DNA of 64,000 bases from Parashewanella tropica (GCF_004358445.1 NZ_CP037951.1:917501-981500), one strand, 5' to 3'. Shown: positions 1 through 8,959, numbered from the stretch's first letter. Notes: a model not told the origin generated them from the letters alone. Program-made: numbers and translations.

Positions 1-138
1 AAATTGAACCCCAGTATTGTTCTCTAGAAATATGCGAGTACTGTCGTCAACACCATGAGCCAAGGTTTCAAATGAAACGATGGCTGCAAGGGCTAAGAGC
101 AAGTATCGCAACTGAGATAATTTCAGCTTTAACAGCAT
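1..138 (-). CDS. HupE/UreJ-like metal permease, N-terminal fragment
   Basis: The minus-strand reading frame starts at the ATG ending at 138 and runs off the window edge, so only the first 46 codons are seen. The protein opens with a hydrophobic leader (about residues 10-22) followed by LAHGVDDSTRIFLENNTGVQ. That stretch matches the region just after the signal sequence in HupE/UreJ_2 proteins, small polytopic membrane proteins linked to nickel or cobalt. A good Shine-Dalgarno (AAGGA) precedes the ATG. It is the fourth gene of the metal-efflux operon, 61 bases after the czcA-like stop. HupE/UreJ-like genes are often found beside CzcCBA operons, which supports the call. The metal and the direction of transport cannot be read from this fragment. 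Confidence 0.7.
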   Translation of the reverse strand, partial: MLLKLKLSQLRYLLLALAAIVSFETLAHGVDDSTRIFLENNTGVQF

Positions 139-163
139 TGAGTTTTCCTTTTTTGTTATAAGA

Positions 164-188
164 CTCCTGCCTTTTCAATAGGCAGGAG
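164..188 (-). other. Intergenic hairpin between czcA-like and hupE-like genes
   Basis: CTCCTGCC and GGCAGGAG form an 8-bp perfect stem with a 9-base loop. No T-run follows on the minus strand. It is therefore more likely a processing or partial-attenuation hairpin, lowering hupE-like expression relative to the pump, than a full terminator. This role is inference. Confidence 0.4.
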
Positions 189-199
189 CAATTCGAAAG

Positions 200-3100
200 T
201 TAGTTGGTTTTTACTTCAGAACGGCTATGCAGCATTCGATAAAGTGCTGGCAGTACAAACAGAGTCAGAATGGTGGATGAAATCACGCCGCCAATGACTA
301 CGGTTGCTAATGGGCGCTGCACTTCAGAGCCAATACCTGTATTTAGTGCCATTGGAATAAAACCAAGTGATGCCACAAGTGCAGTTGTGATCACAGGACG
401 AAGTCGAGTGAGCGCACCAGTCATGATTGCTTGATCTAATGGCATCTTGTCGGCACGTAGCTGTTTGATGAAAGACACCATTACCAAGCCGTTAAGAATG
501 GCTATCCCCGAAAGGGCAATAAATCCAACCGCTGCTGAAATCGAGAACGGAATGTCTCTAAGTAACAGGGCGAATACACCACCAGTTAGCGCTAAAGGCA
601 CACCGGTAAAGATGATGAATGAGTCTTTAAATGATCCTTGAGCCAGTAGAAGCAGACCGAAAATCAATATCATAGTTACAGGTACAACAATACTTAGACG
701 CTTTGATGCTGATTGAAGCTTCTGGTATGTACCGCCGTACTCAACCCAATAGCCTGATGGTACTTCAACCTTGCTGTTAATTGCCGCTTGAACGTCTTTA
801 ACAAAGCTACCTAAATCACGTCCACGTACGTTTGCGGTAACCACAACTCGGCGTTTGCCGTTTTCACGGTTCACTTGGTTAACGCCCAGATTGATTTTAA
901 CGTCCGCTACCATGCTTAATGGAATGTAACCTTGTCCTTTCAATTGAATTGGCAGTTTTTTCAGTCCATCAATATCAGTACGCTGCTTTTCATCAAGACG
1001 AGTGATGATGTCGAATCGTTGGTCACCTTGGTAGAACTTACCGACTTTCTCACCACCGATAGCCGTGGCAACTTGCTGTTGAAGATCGGCTTTGGATAAC
1101 CCGTAACGAGCAAGACGTTCATCTTTAGGTTCTATTGTGAGTACAGGTAAACCTGCGGTTTGCTCAACGGAGATATCAGCAATTCCATCAACGTTGGCAA
1201 TGGCTTTGCCTATTTCAGCGCCGACTTGTTCTAAGGTTTCGAAATTGTCCCCAAAGACTTTAATCGCAAGCTCAGCACGCACACCAGCCAGTAGCTCATT
1301 AAAGCGCATTTGGATCGGCTGCAAGAACTCATAACGGCTACCCGGAACGGTATTTACCACTGCTTCAAGCTCTTTTACTACATCAGCTTTAGGCTTGCTG
1401 GGATCTGGCCATTGGTCACGAGGTTTAAGCATTACGAAGTTATCCGCCACGTTTGGTGGCATAGCATCAGTGGCAACATCTGGCGTACCGATTTTGGCAA
1501 ATACACGTTCTACTTCAGGGATGTTTTTAATGCGCTTTTCAAGCTCTTCTTGCATGTGGATGGCTTGAGTCAGAGAGGTACCTGGAATACGCAAGGCGTG
1601 CATGGCAATGTCGCCTTCATCCAAGTTTGGTGCGAATTCACTACCTAACTTGCCTGATAAAATTACCGTTAGCACAACTAAAGCTGCTGCAACCGTAACC
1701 ACTAATACACGAGCTTTAAGCACAAACCCTAAGATTGGTTTATAGACTTTACTTGATGCCTTAAGAATGAAGGTTTCTTTTTCTTCAACTGGCTTTTTGA
1801 ATATAAGTGCAATCGCTGCTGGAACGAAAGTCACCGACAGTACCATGGCACTTAATAGTGCGATAACCACTGTGATCGCCATTGGGTGGAACATTTTACC
1901 TTCAACTCCTGATAGAGCGAAGATTGGCAGATATACAGCGGTGATGATGAACACACCAAACAGAGCAGGACGGATCACTTCACGGGTGGCGCTATAAACC
2001 AAGTTCAGTCGTTCTTGCAGTGGTAAGGCTTTCACTTTTGAAGCTTGACTCATTCGTCGAATACAGTTCTCTACAATGATGATGGCACCATCAACCAGTA
2101 GACCGAAATCCAAAGCGCCAAGGCTCATTAAGTTGGCACTGACTCGAGTTTGCACCATACCTGTAATGGTCATCAGCATGGCAAATGGAATAACTGCCGC
2201 CGTTAATAGTGCTGCACGGATATTACCTAAGAGTAGGAACAGAATGACCGTAACCAGTACTGCACCTTCTATCAGGTTGGTTTTTACCGTATCTAAGGTT
2301 TTGTTGACAAGCTTAGTTCGGTCGTACACTGGTGTGGCAACAATACCATCTGGCAAGCTGGCATTGATTTGTTGTAGGCGTTCACCTACGGCTTTTGCTA
2401 CCTTCTGGCTGTTTTCGCCAATCAGCATGAATACTGTACTCAATACTACTTCGTGACCGTTTTGGGTAGCAGCACCAGAGCGCAGTTCTTTGCCTTCTTT
2501 GACTTCAGCAACATCTTTGATCTTAATGACATGACCTTGATGTGAAGCGACAGGAATGTCTGCCAGTTTTGCTAACTCACCCGCTTGCCCCGGGATACGA
2601 ACCAAATATTGGGCGCCATTGTATTCAATAAAGCCTGCACCACGGTTTTGGTTATGCTCGCCAACGGCGGTGATGATGTCTTTCTGAGTGAGCCCATAAG
2701 CCAGTAATTTTTCTGGTTTTAGTGCAATCAAAATTTCACGTTTAAAACCACCAATTGGGTTAACTTCAACCACTCCTTCAACTTGCACCAATTGTGGACG
2801 AATGATCCAATCATGAACGGTACGAAGCTGGGTTGGCGTAATGGCACTGCCATCAGGATTTTTAGCCCCCTCTTTGGCATCAACCGTGAACATGAAGATC
2901 TCACCAAGCCCAGTTGAAATCGGTCCCATTTCAGGCTGTAACCCCTCAGGGAGTTCTGATTTCGCACTGCCAAGCTTTTCATTAACAAGTTGTCGAGCAA
3001 AGTAGATATCGGTGCCGTCTTTAAAAATGGCAACTACTTGCGACAAGCCATAACGAGACACTGAGCGAGTGTTAACCAGATTAGGAATACCGGCTAACGC

Positions 3101-3313
3101 GGTTTCCAAAGGATAAGTCACGCGCTGCTCGACTTCTAAAGGCGTATAGCCACGAGCTTCGGTGTTAATCACAACCTGAACATTGGTGATATCAGGTACG
3201 GCATCAATCGGCAGGCGATTGAAGTTCCAGATCCCCAGCGCTGCAACGGCGAGCACTATGATCAAGATGAGCTTACTGCGCTCAATGGAGAATTTTAATA
3301 TCGAATCTAACAT
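200..3313 (-). CDS. czcA: Heavy-metal efflux RND permease, CzcA type
   Basis: This is the inner-membrane proton antiporter of a tripartite heavy-metal pump. At 1037 residues it is full length for the HME-RND family. It shows an N-terminal transmembrane helix, a first periplasmic loop, a helix bundle from about residue 345, a second periplasmic loop and a C-terminal helix bundle ending near residue 1025. The key helix-4 motif is LDFGLLVDGAIIIVEN (401-416). It carries the DFG-x3-DGA-x4-EN pattern of divalent-cation pumps (zinc, cobalt, cadmium, nickel) rather than the pattern of the copper/silver CusA branch. The gene starts 46 bases after the adaptor stop, with AGGA upstream. It is third in a czcC-czcB-czcA-hupE-like order. 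The exact metal is not determined by sequence; the family call is secure. Confidence 0.93.
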   Translation of the reverse strand: MLDSILKFSIERSKLILIIVLAVAALGIWNFNRLPIDAVPDITNVQVVINTEARGYTPLEVEQRVTYPLETALAGIPNLVNTRSVSRYGLSQVVAIFKDGTDIYFARQLVNEKLGSAKSELPEGLQPEMGPISTGLGEIFMFTVDAKEGAKNPDGSAITPTQLRTVHDWIIRPQLVQVEGVVEVNPIGGFKREILIALKPEKLLAYGLTQKDIITAVGEHNQNRGAGFIEYNGAQYLVRIPGQAGELAKLADIPVASHQGHVIKIKDVAEVKEGKELRSGAATQNGHEVVLSTVFMLIGENSQKVAKAVGERLQQINASLPDGIVATPVYDRTKLVNKTLDTVKTNLIEGAVLVTVILFLLLGNIRAALLTAAVIPFAMLMTITGMVQTRVSANLMSLGALDFGLLVDGAIIIVENCIRRMSQASKVKALPLQERLNLVYSATREVIRPALFGVFIITAVYLPIFALSGVEGKMFHPMAITVVIALLSAMVLSVTFVPAAIALIFKKPVEEKETFILKASSKVYKPILGFVLKARVLVVTVAAALVVLTVILSGKLGSEFAPNLDEGDIAMHALRIPGTSLTQAIHMQEELEKRIKNIPEVERVFAKIGTPDVATDAMPPNVADNFVMLKPRDQWPDPSKPKADVVKELEAVVNTVPGSRYEFLQPIQMRFNELLAGVRAELAIKVFGDNFETLEQVGAEIGKAIANVDGIADISVEQTAGLPVLTIEPKDERLARYGLSKADLQQQVATAIGGEKVGKFYQGDQRFDIITRLDEKQRTDIDGLKKLPIQLKGQGYIPLSMVADVKINLGVNQVNRENGKRRVVVTANVRGRDLGSFVKDVQAAINSKVEVPSGYWVEYGGTYQKLQSASKRLSIVVPVTMILIFGLLLLAQGSFKDSFIIFTGVPLALTGGVFALLLRDIPFSISAAVGFIALSGIAILNGLVMVSFIKQLRADKMPLDQAIMTGALTRLRPVITTALVASLGFIPMALNTGIGSEVQRPLATVVIGGVISSTILTLFVLPALYRMLHSRSEVKTN

Positions 3314-3359
3314 ACTGTTTTCCTATTGCTTCAAACACGTTTCACTGAATTTCATCGAA

Positions 3360-4598
3360 TTAGTGATCGTGTGAGGCACCGGATTTCTCGATGTCTGCTT
3401 TGATCAAATAGCTGTTGCCAACCACGTAATCAGCCCCTGATTTTATACCGCCCAATACCTCAACCCACGGACCAGATTCACGTCCAAGTTCAAGCATTCT
3501 GACTTCATATTCGTCGCCGATTTTGCGATATACCACAGTAAAATCACGGAAGGCTTGTAAGCCGACTTTTTTCACCGCCATTGGGACTTGGTAGCTTGAT
3601 ACTTCAACATCTGCTGAAATGAATTGCCCTGGGCTGAATAAGCCTTGTTTGTTGTCTACATCGATACGGAATACTTTGGCTTGCTCAGGCGTCATGGCAT
3701 ATAAGCTGTCTTTGATTTCACCTTGGAATTGAATGCCGGTATCTACGGCTTTAAAGTCAACCCTCATGCCCGGTTTGATCTTTTGAATTTCAGCACCAAA
3801 CACATTGATTTTGGCGGTAAGTTTACTGGTATCCGTAATTGTCAGCAGTGACATTTCACCAGTCTGTTCGCCTGCACGAATGTTTTGAACCGTGATAACG
3901 CCTGAAATCGGCGCTTTGATGGTGTAAGGCTGTAGGCTGTCATTACTGATCACCGTCATTAAGGTTTGACCTTTTTCGACAACTTCGCCTAATCCTACTT
4001 TTAGCGATGATACTTCGCCAGCAAAGCGGGCAGAGACATCACGCATCGCATTCGGTGACACTTCCAAGCGACCGTAGGCGTTAACAAGGTCGTGCATCGT
4101 TTGTGGACCCACTTTTTCAGTGGTAATGCCCATGGCATCCGCAACGTCTTTCTTCAGTTCAACACGACCTTCAAAGTTGTCATAAGACCATGTATGAGTT
4201 TTTCCTTGATAAGTAGCGCTTAGGGTAACGATGAATGAATGTGGCTCATAAATTTCCATATCACCACGCAGGTAACCGCCTTCTGGGAAGAAGTTAATGT
4301 CATCAATGACATTGCCAAGGCGAGTCAGTTTAACGTTGATCTTGACGTCTTTTGCTGACACAGGTTTACCATCTTGAGTAATGAAAGTACGAAACTCTGG
4401 CGGCACACCGGTTTCGAAAATACTCAGCTCAACGGCAAAGTTACCATCACGAAGCATGCGCCCATTATTTGGACCTTTTTCAGCTTCCTGTTTTTCTTCC
4501 GCATGGTGATCAGATGCCACAGCAAAGTTAAATGCAGTTGTGCCAGCTAGGGTTAGTTGGCTGAGCAAAAGTGCGGTAAATATGGGTTTTAGTTTCAT
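3360..4598 (-). CDS. czcB: Metal RND periplasmic adaptor, CzcB/CusB type
   Basis: This is the periplasmic membrane-fusion protein that links the CzcA-type permease to the outer-membrane channel. At 412 residues it has an N-terminal signal or anchor segment (about 1-28). A charged His/Glu-rich stretch (DHHAEEKQEAEKG) follows, then an extra N-terminal beta domain typical of metal adaptors. The lipoyl/barrel-sandwich half-motifs lie around residues 180-260, including APISGVITVQNIRAGEQ. The C terminus ends in SHDH, a possible metal ligand. It starts 10 bases after the czcC stop, so the two are almost certainly co-transcribed. The extra N-terminal domain and the His-rich ends fit a metal rather than a drug pump. 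Choosing CzcB over CusB rests on the permease partner. Confidence 0.88.
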   Translation of the reverse strand: MKLKPIFTALLLSQLTLAGTTAFNFAVASDHHAEEKQEAEKGPNNGRMLRDGNFAVELSIFETGVPPEFRTFITQDGKPVSAKDVKINVKLTRLGNVIDDINFFPEGGYLRGDMEIYEPHSFIVTLSATYQGKTHTWSYDNFEGRVELKKDVADAMGITTEKVGPQTMHDLVNAYGRLEVSPNAMRDVSARFAGEVSSLKVGLGEVVEKGQTLMTVISNDSLQPYTIKAPISGVITVQNIRAGEQTGEMSLLTITDTSKLTAKINVFGAEIQKIKPGMRVDFKAVDTGIQFQGEIKDSLYAMTPEQAKVFRIDVDNKQGLFSPGQFISADVEVSSYQVPMAVKKVGLQAFRDFTVVYRKIGDEYEVRMLELGRESGPWVEVLGGIKSGADYVVGNSYLIKADIEKSGASHDH

Positions 4599-4608
4599 CT
4601 GTATTCAC

Positions 4609-5862
4609 CTATTTAGTAGCGTAGTTAGCGGTTAAACGCTGAATTTCGATATTGTTTAATTGAATATTGGTGTAGGTCTCAATTAACTGTTTTTGGTTGT
4701 CGAGTAACTCTTGTTGGATCAAGTACCAGTCGCTGTAACTGTAACGTCCTTGTTTGAACGCTTGCTCAGCCAGCTTGTTAGCATCGTTAAGTGTTGGGAT
4801 GATTTTGTCGCTTAAGGTCTCAATCACATGTTGATTATGGCTAAATTGCACACTCACTTTGTAAAGCTCTGCTTTAGATTGATTAAGCCAAGACTGAGCG
4901 TGGGTTTGCTCAATTTTTTGCTGTGAGGTTAGGGCAATGATTTGTCCACGATTACGATCGTTGCCACCTAAAGGAATCGAGATCCCTGCATTAAAGCCAA
5001 AGTCATCAACGGCTTCATTGCGGCTGATCCCAGTCTTTACTTCCCAAGCGGGTGCTGCTGTTGCTTTAGCAAGCTGAACTTTGGATGTAGTGATCGCTTG
5101 TCTAGCTGAGTACAGTTGATAAGCTGGGCTTTGTGTTAGCTTGGTTTCGAGTGTCTTTTGAGCAGCAATTTGAGGTTCAACAAGCAGTTCGCCATCAATT
5201 GTGAAGTTCGCAGAGCCACCCCAAAGTGAAGCAAGTGAGTTTTTAGCGACAACAATTTCGTGTTCTAAATCTTCGACTACTAAAGTTTTTTGAGCTAAAT
5301 CAGCCTCAGCTCTTAGTTCAGTAATACGGTTTAGTTTGCCTCGTTTTACTAAGGTTTTGATCTGTTCTAGTGCTGTCTCAGCTTGAGATTCAGCTAGCTT
5401 GGAGAGCTTGAATTGCTCTTTCAAAGATAGCACTTCAATAAAATATTTCGCAGTTGTCGCCGCTAAATCGATGGCATCAGAATCCCTTTCAAGCTGGATA
5501 AGCTTGGTCTTGCTACTTGCAACTGCAACTTTAGAATCCAAAATCGATTGCTCAAGTAACCATGAGAGTGAGACCGTGGTTTTTGCCCCTTTGATACCTG
5601 AGTACGACCCTGTACCTAACGCATCTTCAATCCCAACTGATAGCTTTTTAGCTTGCCCCACACCAGCTTGTTGCACTAATCCCTCATTAGCTTCAGCCTT
5701 ATGGGCGTAACTCTGTAGTTCAGGATTTTTTGAGAGGGTAAGATTAATGGCATCATTCATCGTTAAGCTTGTAGCCAAGCTATTAAAGCTGGCACAGCTT
5801 AAAGCAAGCGCAATTATGCGACTTAATCGCTTTGTTGATGTTTGATTTATGTGTCTATTCAT
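4609..5862 (-). CDS. czcC: Outer-membrane channel of metal efflux pump, TolC family (CzcC)
   Basis: This 417-residue TolC/OEP-family protein has a signal peptide of about 30 residues (hydrophobic run IIALALSCASF). Two repeated OEP halves follow, dominated by long amphipathic helices rich in Ala, Gln, Lys and Glu. LTKSPAYQLYSARQAI begins the second half. It would form the trimeric outer-membrane duct for the pump. It is the first gene of the efflux operon. The intergenic region upstream carries three copies of a 7-bp-spaced palindrome (5882-5973), so its promoter is probably the controlled one. No signal-peptidase II cysteine was found, so it is not an obvious lipoprotein. The symbol is given by operon context. 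Confidence 0.85.
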   Translation of the reverse strand: MNRHINQTSTKRLSRIIALALSCASFNSLATSLTMNDAINLTLSKNPELQSYAHKAEANEGLVQQAGVGQAKKLSVGIEDALGTGSYSGIKGAKTTVSLSWLLEQSILDSKVAVASSKTKLIQLERDSDAIDLAATTAKYFIEVLSLKEQFKLSKLAESQAETALEQIKTLVKRGKLNRITELRAEADLAQKTLVVEDLEHEIVVAKNSLASLWGGSANFTIDGELLVEPQIAAQKTLETKLTQSPAYQLYSARQAITTSKVQLAKATAAPAWEVKTGISRNEAVDDFGFNAGISIPLGGNDRNRGQIIALTSQQKIEQTHAQSWLNQSKAELYKVSVQFSHNQHVIETLSDKIIPTLNDANKLAEQAFKQGRYSYSDWYLIQQELLDNQKQLIETYTNIQLNNIEIQRLTANYATK

Positions 5863-5881
5863 AAATTCTGTTTCCCAAACT

Positions 5882-5973
5882 AAAACCGATAAAAGCTCGG
5901 TTTTGATTTTATGTTTAAACCGATATCGAGTCGGTTTTATTGTTGTTGCTTATACCGATTTGAAGTCGGTTTT
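5882..5973 (-). promoter_or_regulatory. Triple palindromic operator of the metal-efflux operon
   Basis: Three inverted repeats of the form ACCGA-N7-TCGGT lie in tandem. They are AAAACCGA-N7-TCGGTTTT (5882-5904), AAACCGA-N7-TCGGTTT (5917-5937) and ACCGA-N7-TCGGT (5954-5970). Their centres are 34 and 35 bases apart, so they do not fall an exact whole number of helical turns apart. They fill the gap between the blaR1-like stop and the czcC start. A fourth, one-base-degenerate copy sits on the blaI promoter (7372-7394). BlaI/CopY-family repressors bind short dyads of this kind as dimers, so these are the likely BlaI operators. The sequence pattern is seen directly; which protein binds is inference. 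Confidence 0.75.
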
Positions 5974-6004
5974 AATATTAAAAGTTAATACTTATAAATT
6001 CTGT

Positions 6005-6964
6005 TTAGTGGTTGAACAATACTTCGACTAAGTGATGAATGCTATCCAAAGATAACAAACAGCAAGCAGTAGTGATAGCTAATAAAGTGAATGAAAACGT
6101 CTTACTTATGCGTTTATTTTCTAGCTGACCCAGTAGGAATAATACTCGTTGTTCTAGCGCATTAGCACCAAAATTAGTGATGCACTCTTGTTCTAATTTT
6201 GGATCTGTATTTTGATTAAGGCGTGCTACTTTGATCAGTGTTGAAGCGACATCGGTTTTTGAAGCATGGTGAAATGGAATGGCATCATCTGCCATTTGCT
6301 CCATGGTTAATGACATGTGCAGCTTCATTTTGATCGCAATGGGCTGAAGGTAAAAACTCGCCAATAAGCTGAATAGCCATTTTTTAAATGGATCATAGTT
6401 TTGCGCATGGGCTAACTCATGCTGAAAAATCACTTGTTGTTCGGTTTGTGATGTTTTATCCAGCATACCATTAGAGACATAACACTTTGGTGAAACCATA
6501 CCACTGGTAAATGCGGTCATGCTGTCTGAATCTAACAAGTAGATATCTTGCTCATTCTTTGAAGAAAAGCGCTCTAAAGATGCAACTTGTTGCTGGTGGC
6601 GAAATAGCTTCAGCAATTTTGTTGAAATGATAAATACAGTCGCCGTTACCCAACCTAAAAGCAGTACGCCATGCCAACTCGTAAAGGTAAATGTCGAAAT
6701 GTGATGCCAATGAGTGACAAAAGTGCCGATGTTTTCCATGTCACGCAACATGGCAAAGGTGAAATCACAAAAAACACAAATGGCGGTGACCCAAGGCGCT
6801 ATCGCCATGAGCCATAGAATAAAGCGACGACTGATAGGACTAATGTTAAATAGTTTGTGTTGGGTGAACGAAAATAAAGTAGATACAGCAAAGTTCGCCA
6901 ATATAAAACTGATGATGGCGATGGTCGTTAGGTTTAACCAGACTGCAGTATCGTTTTCGAACAT
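6005..6964 (-). CDS. M56 membrane metalloprotease, BlaR1-like, without sensor domain
   Basis: This 319-residue polytopic protein has hydrophobic helices at about 11-32, 47-72 and 98-117. The zinc-protease motif HELAH is at 182-186, preceded by the family signature AFTSGMVSPKCYVS, and a final helix lies at about 292-308. In BlaR1/MecR1 the M56 protease domain is activated by signal and leads to loss of the BlaI/MecI repressor. Here the chain ends just after the last helix, so the extracellular penicillin-binding sensor of BlaR1 (about 580 residues in all) is missing. The gene starts 3 bases after the blaI stop and precedes the efflux operon, so the stimulus is more likely metal or envelope stress than beta-lactam. 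Family call firm; stimulus is inference. Confidence 0.85.
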   Translation of the reverse strand: MFENDTAVWLNLTTIAIISFILANFAVSTLFSFTQHKLFNISPISRRFILWLMAIAPWVTAICVFCDFTFAMLRDMENIGTFVTHWHHISTFTFTSWHGVLLLGWVTATVFIISTKLLKLFRHQQQVASLERFSSKNEQDIYLLDSDSMTAFTSGMVSPKCYVSNGMLDKTSQTEQQVIFQHELAHAQNYDPFKKWLFSLLASFYLQPIAIKMKLHMSLTMEQMADDAIPFHHASKTDVASTLIKVARLNQNTDPKLEQECITNFGANALEQRVLFLLGQLENKRISKTFSFTLLAITTACCLLSLDSIHHLVEVLFNH

Positions 6965-6967
6965 GGA

Positions 6968-7351
6968 TTATTTACCTTGTTGTAACTTTTGCTTTTGCTC
7001 TTCAATCAAACTTTCAAGTTTTAAAAGTTGATCTTCATTAAGCTCACTTGAGATTGATGAGAAGGCTGCAATCAACCCATTTTCTTCATCAGAAATAAAG
7101 TCACTGGTGACGGATTTGATCAATTGAGCTATCAACTGGTTTTTCTCTACTTTAGGCTCATATTGCCATGCATAGCTCACTTTATGGCGAGTGAGTAACC
7201 CTTTTTTATATAGACGGTCTAATGTACTTTGAATGGTATTCAATGTACCGCCACGCTTGCTTTCAAAGTAAGCGAATACTTGCTTTGCATCTGCTGTTTT
7301 ATATTGCCAAAGATAATGCAACACCTGCTTTTCGAGTTCACCAAGCTGCAC
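6968..7351 (-). CDS. BlaI/MecI/CopY-family repressor
   Basis: This 127-residue winged-helix repressor opens with LGELEKQVLHYLWQY, the usual first helix of the BlaI/CopY family. NTIQSTLDRLYKKGLL (about residues 38-53) is the recognition helix. The C-terminal half, rich in Leu, Glu and Lys, serves dimerisation. The start is a GTG, supported by GAGGG nine bases upstream. It forms a two-gene unit with the M56 protease gene. Its own promoter carries a copy of the same palindrome found three times before czcC, so it probably represses both itself and the efflux operon. CopY members of this family control copper efflux, which makes a metal role reasonable. There is no CxC metal hook at the C terminus, so sensing probably goes through the protease partner. 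Confidence 0.87.
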   Translation of the reverse strand: MQLGELEKQVLHYLWQYKTADAKQVFAYFESKRGGTLNTIQSTLDRLYKKGLLTRHKVSYAWQYEPKVEKNQLIAQLIKSVTSDFISDEENGLIAAFSSISSELNEDQLLKLESLIEEQKQKLQQGK

Positions 7352-7371
7352 TTTGTAGCCCTCAAATTATT

Positions 7372-7421
7372 AAAACCGATTAAAGGTAGGTTTTATAGCA
7401 TTAACTTGGGGTTCACGGCAA
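7372..7421 (-). promoter_or_regulatory. blaI promoter with overlapping operator
   Basis: On the minus strand a -35-like TTGCCG (7416-7421) is followed after 18 bases by TATAAA (7392-7397). Directly at the -10 lies a dyad, AAAACCTA-N7-TCGGTTTT (7372-7394), matching the three czcC operators except for one base in one arm. This is the layout expected for autorepression. The promoter assignment is by pattern only. Confidence 0.6.
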
Positions 7422-7460
7422 CATAAATTGAGTGTGATATTTAAATTTAATCTTGAGTAC

Positions 7461-7497
7461 TATAAAGAGAGAAGGCTATTCCATAGTGAAGTAGCCT
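7461..7497 (-). terminator. Terminator after the YfcC-like gene
   Basis: On the minus strand AGGCTA and TAGCCT (7473-7478 with 7492-7497) pair across a 13-base loop, followed by TCTCTCTTT. It lies about 30 bases after the carrier stop codon. The U-tract is imperfect. Confidence 0.45.
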
Positions 7498-7528
7498 GAA
7501 AATGGGTTGTACTTATGCTGAGTTCAGG

Positions 7529-8959
7529 TTAGTTAGTGTTTACTTGATTTTGAGCGTCAACTTTTGGCTGAACATCGGCGCCATAATCAAAGGTCACAGC
7601 TAATACGAGCACAATAGCAGCAGCTGCCATTAATTTGCCAATCAGTGGTAAACAGAACCTAAACCAAAGGTGGTATGGGACTCCTGCTACACCAATAATG
7701 CCCATTAATACAGCATTGGTAGGGATAATCATATTTGAGAAGCCATCACCAAATTGATAAGCCAAAACAGCAATTTGGCGGTTAACGCCAATAATATCTC
7801 CAATAGGAGTCATCAAAGGCATGGTGACATAGGCTTGACCACTACCCGAAGGAATAAACAGGTTCAGTAAGGTTTGTATGATAAACATACCGATAGCTGC
7901 GAATTCAGCACTTAGATAAGATAGAGGCGTCGACATAGCGTGGACGAGAGTGTGTAAAATTTGCCCGTCATCCATAATAAGGGCAATGCCTCTTGCAAGC
8001 CCAACCAATAGTGCAGTGCTGGCTAAATCTCTTACACCTTCAATAAATTCGTTTGCGGCTCGGTCGGCACTGAGTTGCCCTACAATAGCGGTAAAAATCC
8101 CCCAGCAAATAAACACTGCGCCTAGCTCATACAAATACCAACCGTTTTGAGAAATCCCCCAAACTGCGGTGCAAATCGTGGTGACGAGCCCCAATAAAAT
8201 CAATTTATGGCGAGTATTAAGGGTTGGATAGCCTGTTTTTGTATGATCGGCGAGTGGGCATGGTAGATGGTTTGTAAGTGATTGTGACGGATCGGCATAA
8301 ACTTTTTTGGCGTAGCTCCAAACATGATGAAAGCCAATCAATACAAATGGGATGAAAATCGCCAAGCGTAGTTCAATACCGGAATAAACCGGAATATCTG
8401 CCACGTTTTGTGCCACCATCACGGTAAATGGATTGAATGCCGAAACGCCATAGCCTATGCCATAACCCGCGATCATCATTCCTACAGCCGTCATGGCATC
8501 TAATCGCATGGCTTTACATAAACCGACAAGAATTAATACAAAGGGAATGTATTCTCCAGCCGTTCCGATGGCGCCTGATGCCATCGCAAAGCAGAATACC
8601 ACCATAAAAATAAGTAGGTTTGGTTTATGACCAAACTTTTCTAATAATCGACCAATCAAAGCATCAATGGTACCGGTAGCCCGAGCAATGGCCAGTACAC
8701 CACCAATGATCAAAACGAAGAAGATCACATCTTGTGCCGCCGCGAAGGCTCTTGGAATTGCAACAAGAAAATCCATCGGAGTTAAGTGAGTAGAGGACTC
8801 GGTTAGCGCATAAGTGCCTGGGATCACCGCCTGTCGACCATTGTCTAAAGTGGTGGTTTCGAAAAAGCCTTGAGGGACTATCCAAGTAGCGATGTAGGCA
8901 AGCAACATCATAGATAGCAGTAACACTAAGGTGTGAGGTACTTTAAATCCTTCTTTCAT
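7529..8959 (-). CDS. YfcC-family membrane carrier
   Basis: This polytopic carrier of the YfcC/DcuC-like family (ion-transporter superfamily) is 476 residues long from the chosen ATG. The N terminus MKEGFKVPHTLVLLL matches the usual family opening (short basic stretch, Pro, then the first helix). A longer frame beginning at a TTG at 9025 adds 22 residues that the family lacks. Re-entrant-loop signatures are visible: GTAGEYIPFVLILVGL in the first half, and IPSGSGQAYVTMPLM and FGDGFSNMIIPTNAVLMG in the second. The last two are typical substrate-binding hairpins of this superfamily. Relatives are annotated as basic amino acid antiporters or short-chain carboxylate carriers, and the substrate cannot be told here. 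It stands alone, with its own terminator. Confidence is high for family, low for substrate. Confidence 0.85.
   Translation of the reverse strand: MKEGFKVPHTLVLLLSMMLLAYIATWIVPQGFFETTTLDNGRQAVIPGTYALTESSTHLTPMDFLVAIPRAFAAAQDVIFFVLIIGGVLAIARATGTIDALIGRLLEKFGHKPNLLIFMVVFCFAMASGAIGTAGEYIPFVLILVGLCKAMRLDAMTAVGMMIAGYGIGYGVSAFNPFTVMVAQNVADIPVYSGIELRLAIFIPFVLIGFHHVWSYAKKVYADPSQSLTNHLPCPLADHTKTGYPTLNTRHKLILLGLVTTICTAVWGISQNGWYLYELGAVFICWGIFTAIVGQLSADRAANEFIEGVRDLASTALLVGLARGIALIMDDGQILHTLVHAMSTPLSYLSAEFAAIGMFIIQTLLNLFIPSGSGQAYVTMPLMTPIGDIIGVNRQIAVLAYQFGDGFSNMIIPTNAVLMGIIGVAGVPYHLWFRFCLPLIGKLMAAAAIVLVLAVTFDYGADVQPKVDAQNQVNTN

Noticed and set aside
1310-1648. 112-codon plus-strand frame inside the czcA-like gene
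   Set aside because: It lies antisense to a clear full-length HME-RND gene, has no ribosome-binding site and no recognisable protein sequence.
2076-2456. 126-codon plus-strand frame inside the czcA-like gene
   Set aside because: Antisense shadow; its Ser/Thr/Ala-rich sequence is what results from reading the membrane-helix codons backwards.
200-3313. Copper/silver pump (CusA) assignment
   Set aside because: The helix-4 motif has DFG and DGA residues of the divalent-cation group, and no CusF-like gene is present.
5882-5973. CRISPR-like array
   Set aside because: Three similar palindromes at 34-35-base steps could suggest repeats and spacers, but the unit is a short dyad, the spacers are AT-rich linkers and there are only three copies in a promoter. 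An operator array is the better reading.
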